This document shows, piece by piece, positions 33,706-46,069 of a stretch of 64,000 nucleotides of DNA (position 1 is its first letter; each line of letters starts with the position of its first letter). A program made the translations under genes and the position numbers. Source of the stretch: Neonectria sp. B-13 (lineage: Eukaryota > Ascomycota > Sordariomycetes > Hypocreales > Nectriaceae); NCBI GenBank assembly GCA_002682825.1, contig NOKP01000007.1:124001-188000 (forward strand), in the 5' to 3' direction. The notes beneath the pieces were generated by a model that was not told where the DNA came from, searched no databases, and was given only the letters and a program-made list of their open reading frames with translations.

Positions 33706-35556
33706 TCAGATGGTATATCGGAAAAAGGTTGCATCATCGCCTTTATCAGCCTCCAATTCCATCTCTGCAAGAGTATACTCGCTTGGTGCCTTATACTCTC
33801 TATCACGCCTTGCATTCTCCTTGCGAAGATACCACGTCATGAATATGGCTAGACCACAGCTCATGCACAAAGTCGCAATCAGAGTGCCATGGCCGACGCG
33901 GAAGTTGGGAGCATCCTCTTTCCGGTAGATGAAGCCCGCAACGGCGCCACCGAGATTGCCCTTGATAGCGTTAGCATGGCCCGTAGACCGATAGAAGGCC
34001 ATAAGACCCAAGGAGAGAGACTTACGAATCCGATTTGCATGGCAAGACCAACTCCCCTCTTGACAGATCCACCGATGTTATTGCCGTTCCATGAAGTGCC
34101 TTGGGGTACATATGCGAAGATACCCGACAGCACAAGGAAACAGGCAAAGTACTTTGCGCTGTTGTTCTCCACGGCGATAAGAATCACAAATCCAACGATG
34201 CTAACCCATAATTAGCTCATGCCGGGTATAGGAGAGAAACATTCAGCATCTCCTTGGTAAACTTACGCCACGAGGCAGAAGAAGATGACATAAACCCCAC
34301 GCCGTCGCTGTTTATCTGCCGAATATCCGCCCAAGACAGTCGCAAGGCAGGCCGTGACATACGGTGGCACCGACATCAGCTGAGCCCGCTCGGCGGTATG
34401 TCCCATGCCGAGAATGATAGTCGGAAGAAAGATGGAGACTGAGTAAACGGGCAAGAATATCCCGATAGTGATGAACATCTGAACCCAGATCTTCCAATCC
34501 TTCAGGGCGTCTATGACGAATTTACCGCGGAGTTCGTTAGACAAGATTGAGGAGTCCTCTTTTAGGCGGCGAACGACCTCTTGTCTTTCATCGGGGGTGA
34601 GGAACTTTGCAGTGTCTGGGTAATCGTGCAAGGCAAAGAAGGAAAACACAGCTAGTTTTCACAATTAGAGACATGAAGCCCATTGGGGGTAGTTGTACTC
34701 ACCGACGAGGACGGTCAAGATTCCCTCAAGGATGAATATCCAAGCCCACCCACTCAAACCGGCTACTCCATCCATCTCCATGATGCCACGCGCAAGGAGG
34801 CCGCCAAATGCGCCAGCAGCGGTAGCAGCGGAGAAGAAGATTGCGATCCTCGTACCGCACTCGTGACGTTTATACCAGAGTGTAATGCTTCTCCGTGGTC
34901 AGCACACGTCATTCATTCAGGGGGAGGGGGGGTGGGCAGTACTAGTAGGTGACACCAGGGAATAAGCCGCCCTCGGCGAGACCAAGTGCCATTCGAGAGG
35001 TAAGGAGGCCGGGATAGTTGCTCACAATGCCCATAAGGGTCATGACAATGCCCCATGCGAGCATGATAGAGGGGATCCAGATGGAGGGACGGAAGCGTTT
35101 CATGGCGANNNNNNNNNNNNNNNNNNNNNNNNNNNNNNNNNNNNNNNNNNNNNNNNNNNNNNNNNNNNNNNNNNNNNNNNNNNNNNNNNNNNNNNNNNNN
35201 NNNNNNNNAAAACGGGAAAAAGACAGAAACCGCAACCTAAGAAGATAAGTTAGAACGAATGAATATGCAGTCTTCCAAAGATGATCACTTACGCTGTAGT
35301 CCCATTTGCCGGTCATGTTCAAGTCTTCCTCGAGCCCAATAAGTCTCGCATTGCCAATGTTTGCTCGGTCAAGGAAAGAAAGCAGGTACAAAAGGGAGAG
35401 GATAGGGAGCAAGGTAATATCAATCTTTCGCAGAAGTCTTTTGGTCTCCTTTGGCGAAAATTCTCGAAGTGTGCCTTCGGCATGCTCGGCGTCGGGTTTC
35501 ATGGTACCATTTTCGGCCGATGCGACCTCGAAGCCGTCAGACTTGCCTGCACCCAT
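33706..35556 (-). CDS. MFS transporter, anion:cation symporter (allantoate permease-like) family; interrupted by an assembly gap
   Basis: Six exons: 35293-35556, 34943-35236 (contains 100 N at 35109-35208), 34703-34887, 34267-34651, 34026-34200 and 33706-33960. All junction phases agree. The N-terminus ends LLRKIDITLLPILSLLYLLS, and the first loop carries DRANIGNARL, the signature of the ACS family (allantoate, nicotinate and other carboxylate transporters). After the gap, AMKRFRPSIWIPS continues helix 2-3, and GLAEGGLFPGVTYYITLWYKRHE is the helix 4/5 hallmark. About twelve membrane segments are expected. The missing piece should code only about ten residues of helix 2, so the true gap is probably far shorter than 100 nt. 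The proton-coupled substrate is unknown. Confidence 0.88.
35109..35208. other. assembly gap (100 N)
   Basis: A run of exactly 100 N, the usual placeholder for a gap of unknown size. It falls inside exon 2 of the symporter gene, with coding sequence in compatible frames on both sides. Confidence 0.97.
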
Positions 35557-36737
35557 AATTGAGGTGTTGTTTAGATTCGAAAGAAGTGCAGAATTAATCC
35601 AATGTTCGCTGTTGGCAGTTCAGAAAGACTGTGAACTTGAGGTCTCCCACGGCATCTTTAAATAGTGAACACGAAGGGGGAGTGGTAATCTCGACGGCCG
35701 AAAGAGCGCCACAAGTCGAAGACACCCTCGGTTAATATCACATCCCCCTTTCATCTCCAAGGCCTCATCGGATGGAGGCCGGCTCTTTCGGAGAGGCTCA
35801 AGGCCTCCAGACTAACGCGGTTGCTGCTAACTGATCGTAGATCCAACCCCATGGTTCATGCACACTAGTTGCCCCAGTTACCCCAGATTCCGCGGCTGTT
35901 GGCGGGGGAGGGCTTTTGTCAAAGCCTTAGGCGCGGATCTAGTGGCGAGAAATAAGATTTCCTGTCATGCCACACACGAAGCACAAGGGTAAAGTATCTG
36001 GATTGTAGCGCCAAATAGGGCCCGGCCGATCCTTGTGCATCGATAGTTCTTGAATTTGACCGACTTTGCCGCCGTACCTGTTTGAAGCGACGGCTTCTGA
36101 GAGGTGAACAGTTTCAGTCTGGCATGAATCAAAAGCCTTCTCTGAATGCGTATTCTTCATTGCGAAAATTTTCATTATATCACAGTCATCTCAATTGAAC
36201 TTACTTTACCGATTCTTTATTGATAGCGCCGCCAGCCCTGAGATTACCAATCTATTCGCTTACAGTCATTCTGACCCCGGCATCGCTGATGAGAAACGAT
36301 CTCTTGGAGATGCCATTTATTTAGATTGTTAGTCTTAGTCGCGAGATTGAGTTGCAGTCCCACGGTAAGAAGGAAACAGACTTGTGCATTTGACAATACT
36401 ACATTCCTCCGGCGTTTCGTCCTTCATTACATCTGTCCTTGACGCCGAAATAAGCGGGGAGACGACAGAATAAGAAACAAATAGCAAAAGGGTGATCACA
36501 ATGGCCCCTCGAGTGTATGAATAAAAGCTAGCTCTCGTAGCTCTCTCACAATACCAATAATCCTTTCGGACTCTGCAGTGTTGGCCTAGCCTTTGTCTCC
36601 GAGATCCCAGTCATTTCAGTAGAACACTTGGGCATTTTGAGCTCAAACGATGCGCACATGACTACATGAACAGAATATTCGAAAATGTCGATGAAGCAGA
36701 AATAAGACGGACAATGCGTTGACGAAAGACATAATGC
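35557..36737. other. intergenic region, nothing recognised
   Basis: A 1.2-kb gap holding the symporter promoter and the thioesterase 3' flank. The frame at 35939-36175 is short and unconvincing. Confidence 0.55.
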
Positions 36738-37806
36738 TCATTGGAATACTCTCTCAAGCTCTTCACTAGCTTTGATCGTTTTGTTAATCTCCACGATCCT
36801 CTTCGCTTTGCCTTGCGTCTGCAACTCAAACGTTCGTCGAAACTTGTCCACCATGAATGGCTTCAGCGCCGATTTATTCCTTGACATGTAATCATATATG
36901 GCTGTGTCGTCAATACAGCTTGCGGCGACTCGGCGATGTTGCTCCGACAATATCCACGCCTCCATCTTAAGAGAGGTTGACTCGTATGTCGGCGGTTCTA
37001 CCAATTTATATAACACGTTTATTCGATCAGGAAACTTCAAGGGCTTTGTGAAATCAGCAAACGTTATTGAGTGGCTTCTGATGTAAACGATCTGAGCAAC
37101 ATACAAACCTGAACTCAGTCGTGATACTCTTTAAGATCAGGCCCAGGCTCCGTGGTGTAGGCAGATCTTCCCATTGCCTCTGCTCTTCGACGCTGGCATC
37201 CTTGCTGTGATGTTGGATGAACTGGACCCGAGCAGTCTCGATGTAACGGTTGTACTTGACGTTCTTGATATGGCCTATGAGTTATGAGTGTCAAGATGGT
37301 CTACCTTGAAGCCGATATTCGTACCCTGGCAAGTTGTCAGAACGCGGACGTGTCTAATGAAGACAATAGAGTACTTACCAAGCTATCCTAGCCATGAAAC
37401 ACTGTCAGCAAGGTTTTCATCCATCTCAGCTGGTAGCCCAAGTCGTATTTCTACTTACCATGTCGCCCCAGAGCACTTGATGACTGTCCAAGGCTCTCCA
37501 TTTCCGTTCAACAAGGAAGCCTTCTCTGCCTGCTAGAAACTCCAGCCAGTTTGTTTCTGTGTGGTGGAGCAACTGTTCGGCCTTTTGCACGCACTCGGGA
37601 GGATATTGCGCACTTCCTAGTCGCTTGATACGTGTCTGCAGCTCGGCAAACCATCTTGGATTAGTTGGTGCTGCATTGTCTGCAGTGGTGGAACGGTCGT
37701 CGCTCAGCTGTGCTTTGTAACAAGAAAATGACCGAAATTGTATCCTGGAGAACCTTCCAAGAGGTGAAATGATCTTAGAGGGGTTAAGAAGATTCGTCCG
37801 TGACAT
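36738..37806 (-). CDS. hotdog-fold acyl-CoA thioesterase-like protein, probably mitochondrial
   Basis: A 4HBT/YbgC-type thioesterase expected to hydrolyse an acyl-CoA. Reconstructed exons: 37459-37806, 37379-37387 (9 nt), 37325 (a single G), 37105-37274 and 36738-37043; introns are 71, 53, 50 and 61 nt. The tiny exons follow from conservation. LWGDM at the end of exon 1 must be followed by DSLGHIKNVKYNRY, the hotdog active-site segment (general form D-x-x-G-H-V-N-N). GAT-AGC-TTG codes DSL and the isolated G completes the Gly codon. Both flanking introns have GT donors, AG acceptors and branch-like motifs. The product is 277 aa, with an N-terminus rich in Arg, Ser and Phe (mitochondrial-like). 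The central GLILKSITTEF and FPLKFPDRINV are family-typical. Skipping the 1-nt exon would shift the frame. Confidence 0.78.
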
Positions 37807-38712
37807 TACAATGTGTATAATGTGTCGATAATGCTTAGGATAGTACACGAGCGGTGAAAAAGGAAGATCAATTAATTGAAGTAACAGCGAACGGAAGGAA
37901 CATGTTACACCATGACGCAAAAGTGGAAGTGTACACGCCCTGCACACTCCCTAGTGCACAATAGTCACAACCGGAGACAATAGTCCACACCTCCCAGCAG
38001 AACAAAGCACGGCGGCCGACACGATCTAGACCATCTTCCCCGCAGCCAAGCAAAATTAGCCGTCAGGTCCCAGCCAAGGCCGAGTTTGCCGAAAGACATC
38101 GGCGCCGAGTAAGGACAAGGTCGGCGCGTTCGGAGAACATTTCTGGCGCTATCGCACTACTCCGACAAGGGAAAATGACAGAAGGGAGTGTAAGAAGCAC
38201 ATGCCGGAAGGCTTGGAAAGCCTACATGAATGAGCTTTTCGCATCCCACCGCAGTCATCTATTCATGAGGGTCATCCTTGCTTCTTCTTGGCGGTCTCTC
38301 TGCAAATGGCCGACACAGTAAAAAGAGATTCATAACATTCTATCTAGAGGTAACCGTGGCTATCTGGATATGCTTTCCTCTTTTTCTTTCTCATGCCCTC
38401 AAGTAAATCATGGCAGTCCAATAGCAAAAGAACCTAGGACTGCTTCCAAAATTACCGCCGTACCGGCATTAAGGTAGGTTCTGCGCAGCATAATCATCGC
38501 AACTACAAGTAAGCAGTCTCGTTACATCGCCAAATTTCATGCTACCTATATCGACCTCCTTTTAGAGAACGCTTTTCCCATTGAATCGGACATAAAAATA
38601 ACTACCTTGAGTCTTGAAGTGACTCATTCCATGCTCATCTGCTGTCTATACAAAAAGTCTAGTCTCCCTTGGCCCAAAACAAGGTGCTTGTCACTTCTAG
38701 TCCTGGAGCCAT
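37807..38712. other. intergenic region, nothing recognised
   Basis: A 0.9-kb gap upstream of the thioesterase and downstream of the acyl-CoA ligase-like gene. No credible ORF. Confidence 0.55.
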
Positions 38713-40709
38713 CTACAAATGGGCGTTATTTGCCTTTCTTCGCAATCTTTCCTTCTCTCTCAACTGACGACGAAGAATTTTTCCTGTTGGGTTCTTGGGG
38801 ATAACATCCATGAACTCAACACCTCCGGTCAGCCATTTGTATTTTGCTTTGTGCTTCTGGACATGCTCGCAGATCAATTGAGCTATCTCGGCTTCAGTCT
38901 TCTCAGCCGAATCCTTTGTTCTTACGACAAAGGCCTTCGGTACTTCACCTGACCGTTCATGGTGAGTTTGAATGACGGCGCAATCGGACACAAACGGATG
39001 CGTGAGAAGGTGTGCTTCGAGCTCTGCGGGGGCAACCTGCATTCCCTGTTGACCACAGTTGTTAGTGGGTCTAGGCTCTCGAGTTCATGTGTTGCGACAT
39101 ACCTTGACCTTGATGAGTTCCTTGATCCTATCAATGATGACAAAATGGTCGTGGCCATTTGCAGACTTGCGAACAATGGCTTCATCCCCTGTCTTGATCC
39201 ACCGGCCGCCATTATCCCAGATGAACGTTTCCGCATTGGCCTTCTCGTTGTTGAGATACCCCAGGGTGACAGAGGGCCCCTGAACGAGCAGTTCGCCTGG
39301 AGTCTCGGGTGTTGTGACTTCATTTCCATCGAAGTCGATGATTTTGGCTCTGATGGAAGGGAGAAGAGAGCCTGAAGATCCGTGAAGGATGTCTGACTCG
39401 CTGGTGGACGTGATAACAACAGCAGTCTCGGTCATGCCTAGGAATGGAGGTTAGTGGATTCACCTATTGGATAATGACTGCCTACCGTAGACCTGGCCAA
39501 GATGCCAATGAGGATACAGTGCAGAAAGTTTCTCGATCGTCTCACTTCCCAGTGGAGCCCCTCCAGTGTAGACAAACCGGACACTGCTGAGGTCAAACTT
39601 GTTGCACTTTCCATGATTGTTTACCATCTGGACTAGAATCGGCGGAACAATATTCAGTTGCTCGATTTTAAACCGCTGAATTGCCGTGAGGAATGTGTTA
39701 AGCTGAAAGTTCGGCAGAACGATGACTTCGTCACCTCGATACGGGGCGACGTGTGCCATGATAACGAGGCCGTACGCATGGCCAAATGGCAGCAAGCCCA
39801 GTAGCACCTGCGAGTCAATGTTGTGTTGTTGCCGATAGAAGCTCTCAAATGCCGTAAGCTGCAGAATGTTTGCAATAACATTACGATGCGAGACCATAAC
39901 AGCTTTCTGTGTGCTGGTTAGAAGCTTAACACTGCCAAGAAACATACACTCGATCTTACAGGAAGCCCAGAAGTTCCGCTGGAGAAACACAAATAGGCGG
40001 CTTGTCTCTCCCCCTGTCCCTTGGACCATTCTAATGGTTTCAGCTCAGGTAGTGATTTCCCTTCCTCGAGAAGATCATCAATAGTGGCGAACGGGTGGCT
40101 CCGGTCATCTTTGTTCATCGGGAGGAGGAATATTCGCTCGTTTGGAATCCCTGCTGCTTTAGCCGCCTTGAGCGCAACTTGCAAGAGGGGAACGCATGTG
40201 AACAGCGCCACGGAGCCGGACGACCGAAGTTGCTGCTCCAGCTCAGCAGCGGATGCAGACGTGTTGGCTGGTGAAACAACTCCAGATAGCCGGTGGATGG
40301 CATGAGTGAAAGGTATGTAATCAATCTGCAGGAAGTAAGTAAAGAACGGCATTCGACCTCATGCGCGACTAACAGTGTTCAGTGAGAAGAGGGCGACAAC
40401 TCGATCCCATTCTGAACCCTCGTTTGTAAAGCCCAATCTCTTTCCGATTGCCTTGGCTAGACATTTCTCCCGCTCAACTACTTCAGCTGCGCTGTACGAT
40501 TTCCCCGTGAGACCACAGACGAAAGGGGCTCTCGCTTTGGTGAGGGGGTACCGCCCGTAGTCATCGTTACTCATGAACTCTGGTATGCTGATTGAATCGG
40601 GAGGATCTATTCAGTTGAGTCGGCATGTTTAGCACAGATAATGAGATGGAGCGGATAGAGACTTACCCATGGGTAGTTGAGGTACCCATGACGGTGGTGA
40701 GAAGACCAT
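38713..40709 (-). CDS. AMP-dependent acyl/aryl-CoA ligase (4-coumarate-CoA ligase-like), possible PTS1
   Basis: Adenylate-forming enzyme that activates a carboxylic acid with ATP and joins it to CoA. Six exons: 40667-40709, 40374-40606, 39960-40325, 39486-39906, 39103-39437 and 38713-39045; introns are 48-60 nt. The product is 576 aa. CFSSGTSGLPKAVMVSH is the AMP-binding P-loop, split by an intron before KAV. LLPFGHAYGL, YTGGAPLG and YGMTETAV (substrate/A5 region), TGDEA and the hinge DRIKELIKVKG follow. The catalytic lysine lies in PKNPTGKILRR. The C-terminus AHL fits the [SAC][KRH][LM] PTS1 pattern, so it may be peroxisomal. Substrate is uncertain: hydroxycinnamates or medium/long-chain fatty acids. 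It may be functionally linked to the neighbouring thioesterase and CTF1-like regulator. Confidence 0.9.
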
Positions 40710-42881
40710 GGTGGCAGTTTTGGTGATTATAATGAATTCGTACTTCGCTGTTCAATCAGACGCCTGCTACAGAATGAGTTTTGTAACTAATAAAAAAGAA
40801 TGTTTACGGATGGTATCCCAATTATACCTATGAATATCGTCAAATTCGCTCCCTTGTCGGCCCCCTGAACCGTTACCCCGGAGGTGTTTCCGTATTTACA
40901 CCTCGGCACAGCGGAAGAAGAGTTATCGAATTCAGGGCGATGATCGGTTTGCATCTCAAATAAGGTGGTCTTCATGATCGAAAGTCTCGTTCGTCCACAG
41001 CCAACCCCGCGGGGCAGGCCTGTCCGGCCGTAAAATTGTCCCGAAAAAGCCGAATTAGGCGGAGGAGCCGAGTTTCCGTCTCCGGCCTCCAACATGGTCA
41101 GATGCCGGCTCCACCCTGGCTACGCCGCAGTGCTTTGAAGAGACTGTGGAACTTTTAATTTTAATTTTAGAGAGGCTCTAGAGCACTGCGGTCTATGCGC
41201 TTCGCCATGACAACGGGCTTAACTACGTGATCGTACACGCTACTACAGGGTAAAGCAAATGAATGACTTCCACCATCATAGAAAGCAACACGGTTGCCAC
41301 CATCGATAGGACGTTTTTCGGCTTCGATATACTTCATTGAGTGACAAAGTCCAGAAATTAGATTGGCAAATAGTCGAGTCTTGCCCCTGCTAGAAATTCG
41401 CCTTCAAAAGAACCCCGTTGGAAACCCCTAAACCAGTCGTTGAGTCGGGAATGGTCTGGTAGGTCCTCCCTTTTCTTGTTAACTCAAGAACCAGGTTCAC
41501 ATTAAAGGCAATATCCAGTTCAGCTTATGAGAAGATGATGGCCGATGATAACGCATCTCATATCTCCTGTGCCATTGAAGACAAATCGTGGAGAAGTTGA
41601 AGTACCTCCTCCTTGGACAATGCAAGTAAGGCCGAGCAATGCCTATCAGTGGTTTAATTGGCGGGATTACACGCGACAAGTCTTACGCTTATCGTTTGGG
41701 GGAGACGTCGAGTCGGAGAGAGAATCGGCGAGTTCACCCACTTTGAGTGGGAACTCCGATTACTCCGATCGGCGTATGTAACTGCAACAGCAGAATCTTT
41801 AGCCTCCAAGACCCAATGCATCAGTTAAGCCCCCCCCCGAGATCGAAGAAGAGATATGGCACGAGGCCGTATGGAAAGGCTTCCAGGTAAGATAGAGTGA
41901 TCTGGAAGCATATAATCGGAGTTCAACTCTTTTATGTGACTTGCTTTATTATTTGACAACGGGCAAGTCCTCCGTAAGAACGTGCTAGTGTGCTGGCGCC
42001 GAGATGGAAGTAGCATGGTTTGAAAGTAAGTTCATGCCACTATGCCTGCGTGCCGGCAGCTTGGAGTGTTTACCTGCAATCGTTGTATTTACAGAAGCCT
42101 TTCAGCATGGTCTCTAATAAAAGAACATGCAATAGAAATATTCCTCGGGATGGTGTGTTTGTTGTATGGACGATCGAAATGTGACGCCTCGCGGCTGACT
42201 CAAGCTAGCCAGCCATCACTTTCGAGAACCTAAATCAGTTGGCTGGCTAACCCAAAAGAGAAATATCTGCGTCGATCCTTTTTTGCCGAGGCTAATGAGA
42301 AGCCATTACCGGGCTCGCCGGATTGATTCGAGACTACGACGCATCCCCATTGCAACAGCTCAGGCAGGTTAGTGGTACCTGCTACCCTTCACGCTACCTG
42401 GAAGTCACACCAGACTACACCATATATATGAGTAAAGCATTGTTACAGTGTGTACCAGGTGGCATCAACGGTACCTCTACTCACGCAATTAGGTGAGCGT
42501 GAGTGGAGTTCCCTTTCATCTCAGGCTTTTGGCTTGATAGGTCAGGCAATCCGATTGGCTTTTTATGAGAAAGGGACGCTGCAATGGGATGGTCCCGAGT
42601 CCATGGACTTGGCGTCTATTTGGGGTATGAAGCGCTACGACGAAGCCTTCTTTAACCCCGCACACTCTCCTTGAACCTGGTCCCCGACTCCCCGCAGGTT
42701 ACCCCAGATTCTGGCAGCACTCCATCTCCACCGTCTCCTCTCGCCTCAATTCCCTGCTCTCCCTTTTCATCAACGTCAGCAACTCGTTCATCCTTTCTCA
42801 ACAGAAGCCTCACGGTACTCTATGAAGAGGAACCCAAGCCTGCGAAGTCATATTGAGGAGCCCACCTAGCCAGCAATCAGA
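40710..42881. promoter_or_regulatory. long divergent intergenic region between ligase and CTF1-like regulator
   Basis: This 2.2-kb region separates two outward-pointing genes. It has several GC-rich, CCG/CGG-containing stretches (around 41030-41110) of the kind bound by Zn2Cys6 proteins, but no motif can be assigned. The frame at 42450-42674 lacks a recognisable domain. Confidence 0.45.
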
Positions 42882-45739
42882 ATGGACCATCTTGATACCC
42901 AAAACGACATGCTGCCACCTCCTTTACCGACTCAAGATCATCAAAGAAAACCCCCAGCCAGGGTCCGCAAGAGAGCTCGTAAGGCATGTTTGTCATGCCG
43001 AGCTCGCAAAGTTCGCTGTGATGTCTCTCAAAGGGGACGTCCTTGCGCGAACTGCCACCTCGATGACGAGCCTTGCGTTGTGACGGGCAGAGCATCCAAG
43101 TAGTAGGTATTCGAAGCAGTGAGTGATGGAACTTCATGGGACTAACTTTTTGCACAGTCGCCGAGCCCAATACGATGCCCAAGACGGTATTCAGACCTCT
43201 CTACCTCCCTATGCACCATTTCCCCAGCCTAGCAATGGCCTACAAGCTGCTGAGATGGGTCCTAACTCAGCGCCTGCGGATCAAAATGACTCCCCGAGCA
43301 ATGACATCACCGCCACCCTTCCCAATCAACCAGTCGACGAACCGTCCGACTTCCACCAACACGATACCAACCCCATTGATATGCAAGATCCTTTTGCAAA
43401 GGACCCAGAAAACCTAGCAGGATCATCTCGTGAGCAGTTCTGTGCTCTAGAAGGTAGGCTCTTCGTCCAGTTTGCAATTCGCATCCTTTCTGCTAATCAT
43501 AGAGCCCGCAGTTTTCGCAACACCAACAGATTCACACGACACATCGAACGCTGATGATCTAGCGTCTTTTTTCCTCAAACCCAACTATCTCTCGACAAGT
43601 ATCCAGAGTCAATGGCCTCCATCTACCAACGCCTCCGGGTCTTCTGAAGTATCTTATTGCTGCTACCCGTTTCTCACAATCACAAACATCCACGACATTC
43701 CCCAACAGGACGCCAGTTATCTTGAAGCTCAGGGATGTATGAAAGTGCCAATGCGCCCCTATCTCGATGAAATAGTGCAGCAGTACTTTCTTCACATCCA
43801 GCCATTTTTACCTCTAATCAACGAAGGCGACTTCTGGGAACTATACTACCACGATCCACGCCACGCACCGACGGAGCCTATGTCTCTACTTTTGCTCCAA
43901 GCAATGCTATTTGCGGCTTGCACCTTTATCTCTGATTCGACTATGCAGGCCCTTGGGCATCGGGATATTCGATCTATGCGGGCGACGTTTCTACGACGGA
44001 CCAAGCTGCTCTACGACATGGAATGCGAATCTGCGCCTCACGTTGTTGCCCAGGCATGCGTTCTTCTCTCATTTACATCTCTGTCGTCCTCAAGGAAGCC
44101 AAATACTCTATGGCTTGGCCTCGCGATTGAAAACGCAAAACTCGCCGAAGCCCACCTATATGCCACCATGAGCCCACTCTCGCGCTCAAAAGAACGACTC
44201 GTTCTTAAGAGACTTTGGTGGTGCTGTATCATTCGAGACCGTTCCATGGGCCTTTTAATGAGGCTTCCGATCCGCATTACGAAGGAACAGTTTGACTTCG
44301 ACGGTGATCCTCTGACGTCCAAAGACTTGGAAGATGAGCTCCAACGATCCAAAGTCTACAGTCCCACGACGAAGATGAGGCTGGCTGAGATCTTGGCTCA
44401 TTCGGTCAAGTTGTATATTACGCTCACGGACGTCTTGTCACTCATACTTCCTCCCAAGGGAATGCAAGGCATCGCGCAGCAGCAGCAAGAAGAGAGCCAA
44501 GCCAAGCTTCAGGAGTGCAAAGCTGCCCTTGGGCGGTGGTATACCTTGACTGCCTCCAAGATACCAAGGGTTGGGAGTTACCACAGCCCAGGCCACTTGG
44601 CGACATCACCAAACGCTTCACAATCCGTCCATTGCGATTCTACCATTTTATATACGAATGTCATGTACATGTACTATCATACAGCACGCATGGTTCTATG
44701 TCATCACGAGGTGCTTCATCTGGATATCCTGCGAGCGGGCGGTGAGACATCATATTCTCTGGCTAAAGATCTATCAACCATCTTTGAAAATCGACGCGAG
44801 TTACAAGATGCAGCTTCGGACATCAACGAGTGCCATAAAGAACTCCTCCGCCTGGGACTCATTCAATGGTTACCCATCTCAGCTATCGGTTTTATTCTTC
44901 TCCCTCTTGTACTTAATATCCTTGACATCAAGTTGGCCCCGCCGACAAAGACAGACATGGCCCAGTCTTCAGGGACAACACAGCAGCAACTGAACATTCT
45001 CATTCAGTTCATGAAGGTGTACTGGCCCCGATTTGACGGCATCGAATGGGTTAGCGAGATCATCCGTCACATCATCAGCCTTGCCCAGTTAGACGGATCG
45101 AAGGTCCAGAGGAAGAGCTCGAGTATCAATTGGGCGGATGTTTTCGCCTTCCAGCCTAGGTCATATCTCCGCTTGGTCTTGGCCTTGGATCTGAGCCTCA
45201 GTAAGGGTCGCTTGCCCCAGGACTGGGACTTTCCCGTGAAGCTCAGGGGCTTGTTTGCTTTCAACGCCAACCCCATCAAGGAGCTTGTCGAGGGTCATTG
45301 CACAAATATGGAGGACGTGGGTAATACTAATCTGCCTCTGCGAAGAGGGAACTCGGAACCTTCCGAAATGAGGTCTTGTGATCAATTCCAGCACCATGCG
45401 CTAGGACTTGACGAATGTCTCATCGCCACTCTGGAGAACCAATTTCCCTTTGGCGGGATTTTGGGGTTACCGGACGTTGCCGACTCTCAGTCTCCGGGCG
45501 AGGGAGGAACACCCTCGGATCAGTCTGAAGGGTTGATCAGCGAAGAAGGATCGTCCCATAACTTGAAGCCTGATAATAGGGAGAATGCTGGGCCGGAGAT
45601 CTGTACTGCGTTGGGGTATAGCAGCGCGCACAGCATGGAAGGTGATGACACGGTGGGCGAGGAAACGACTGATGGATTGATGGAAGCGATTCTCAGGGAG
45701 GACTTCAACAAAGGTATTGACTTGGTTTCTGAAAGATAA
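42882..45739 (+). CDS. cutinase transcription factor (CTF1)-like Zn2Cys6 regulator
   Basis: Three exons: 42882-43102, 43158-43453 and 43503-45739, with introns of 55 and 49 nt. The product is 917 aa. The zinc cluster is CLSCRARKVRCDVSQRGRPC followed by ANC-x6-C (CX2CX6CX8CX2CX6C), preceded by a basic nuclear-signal-like run (RVRKRARK). It is continued by VVTGRASKYRRAQ, matching the DNA-binding module of fungal cutinase transcription factors as I know them. The fungal-specific domain starts near VPMRPYLDEIVQQYFLHIQPFLPLI and contains RLWWCCIIRDRSMGLLMRLP. The C-terminus is acidic and Ser/Gly-rich. Members of this family switch on cutin-degrading or fatty-acid-utilisation genes. The nearest divergent gene is the acyl-CoA ligase-like enzyme. 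Confidence 0.9.
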
Positions 45740-46062
45740 GGTCCTTTGTTGTGTTAACAATGATGCCGAGCAACTAAACAGCGTGCAGCATCACGCCCAC
45801 GTGGCGGCAAGAACACATACCAGGCAATCTTACGGTAGACGAGGTCGTGGTAATTAGTCCGCGATTTGTACGATAGAGTTGTTCAGTAACCGGTACAGGG
45901 GTACTTGGTATTTAATATTTTTCTGCCATGCTGAATCCGAGGAGGCTCGTTAAAAGATCTGGGAGGGGTTGACAGACGTGCGATTCTTAAGAATAAGACA
46001 TAGTTGAGGTTGAGTATGATTGAGGTCCTTTAATTGTGTTGGTGGATGCGATGGCGGTGGGC
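45740..46062. other. intergenic region, nothing recognised
   Basis: The 3' flank of the CTF1-like gene up to the Pol III terminator of the tRNA gene. No ORF of note. Confidence 0.6.
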
Positions 46063-46069
46063 AAAAAAA
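46063..46069 (-). terminator. RNA polymerase III terminator of tRNA-iMet
   Basis: A run of seven T on the minus strand begins 8 nt after the discriminator base of the tRNA. Neither intron of the tRNA gene contains four or more T in a row, so Pol III could read through the whole gene and stop here. Confidence 0.85.
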
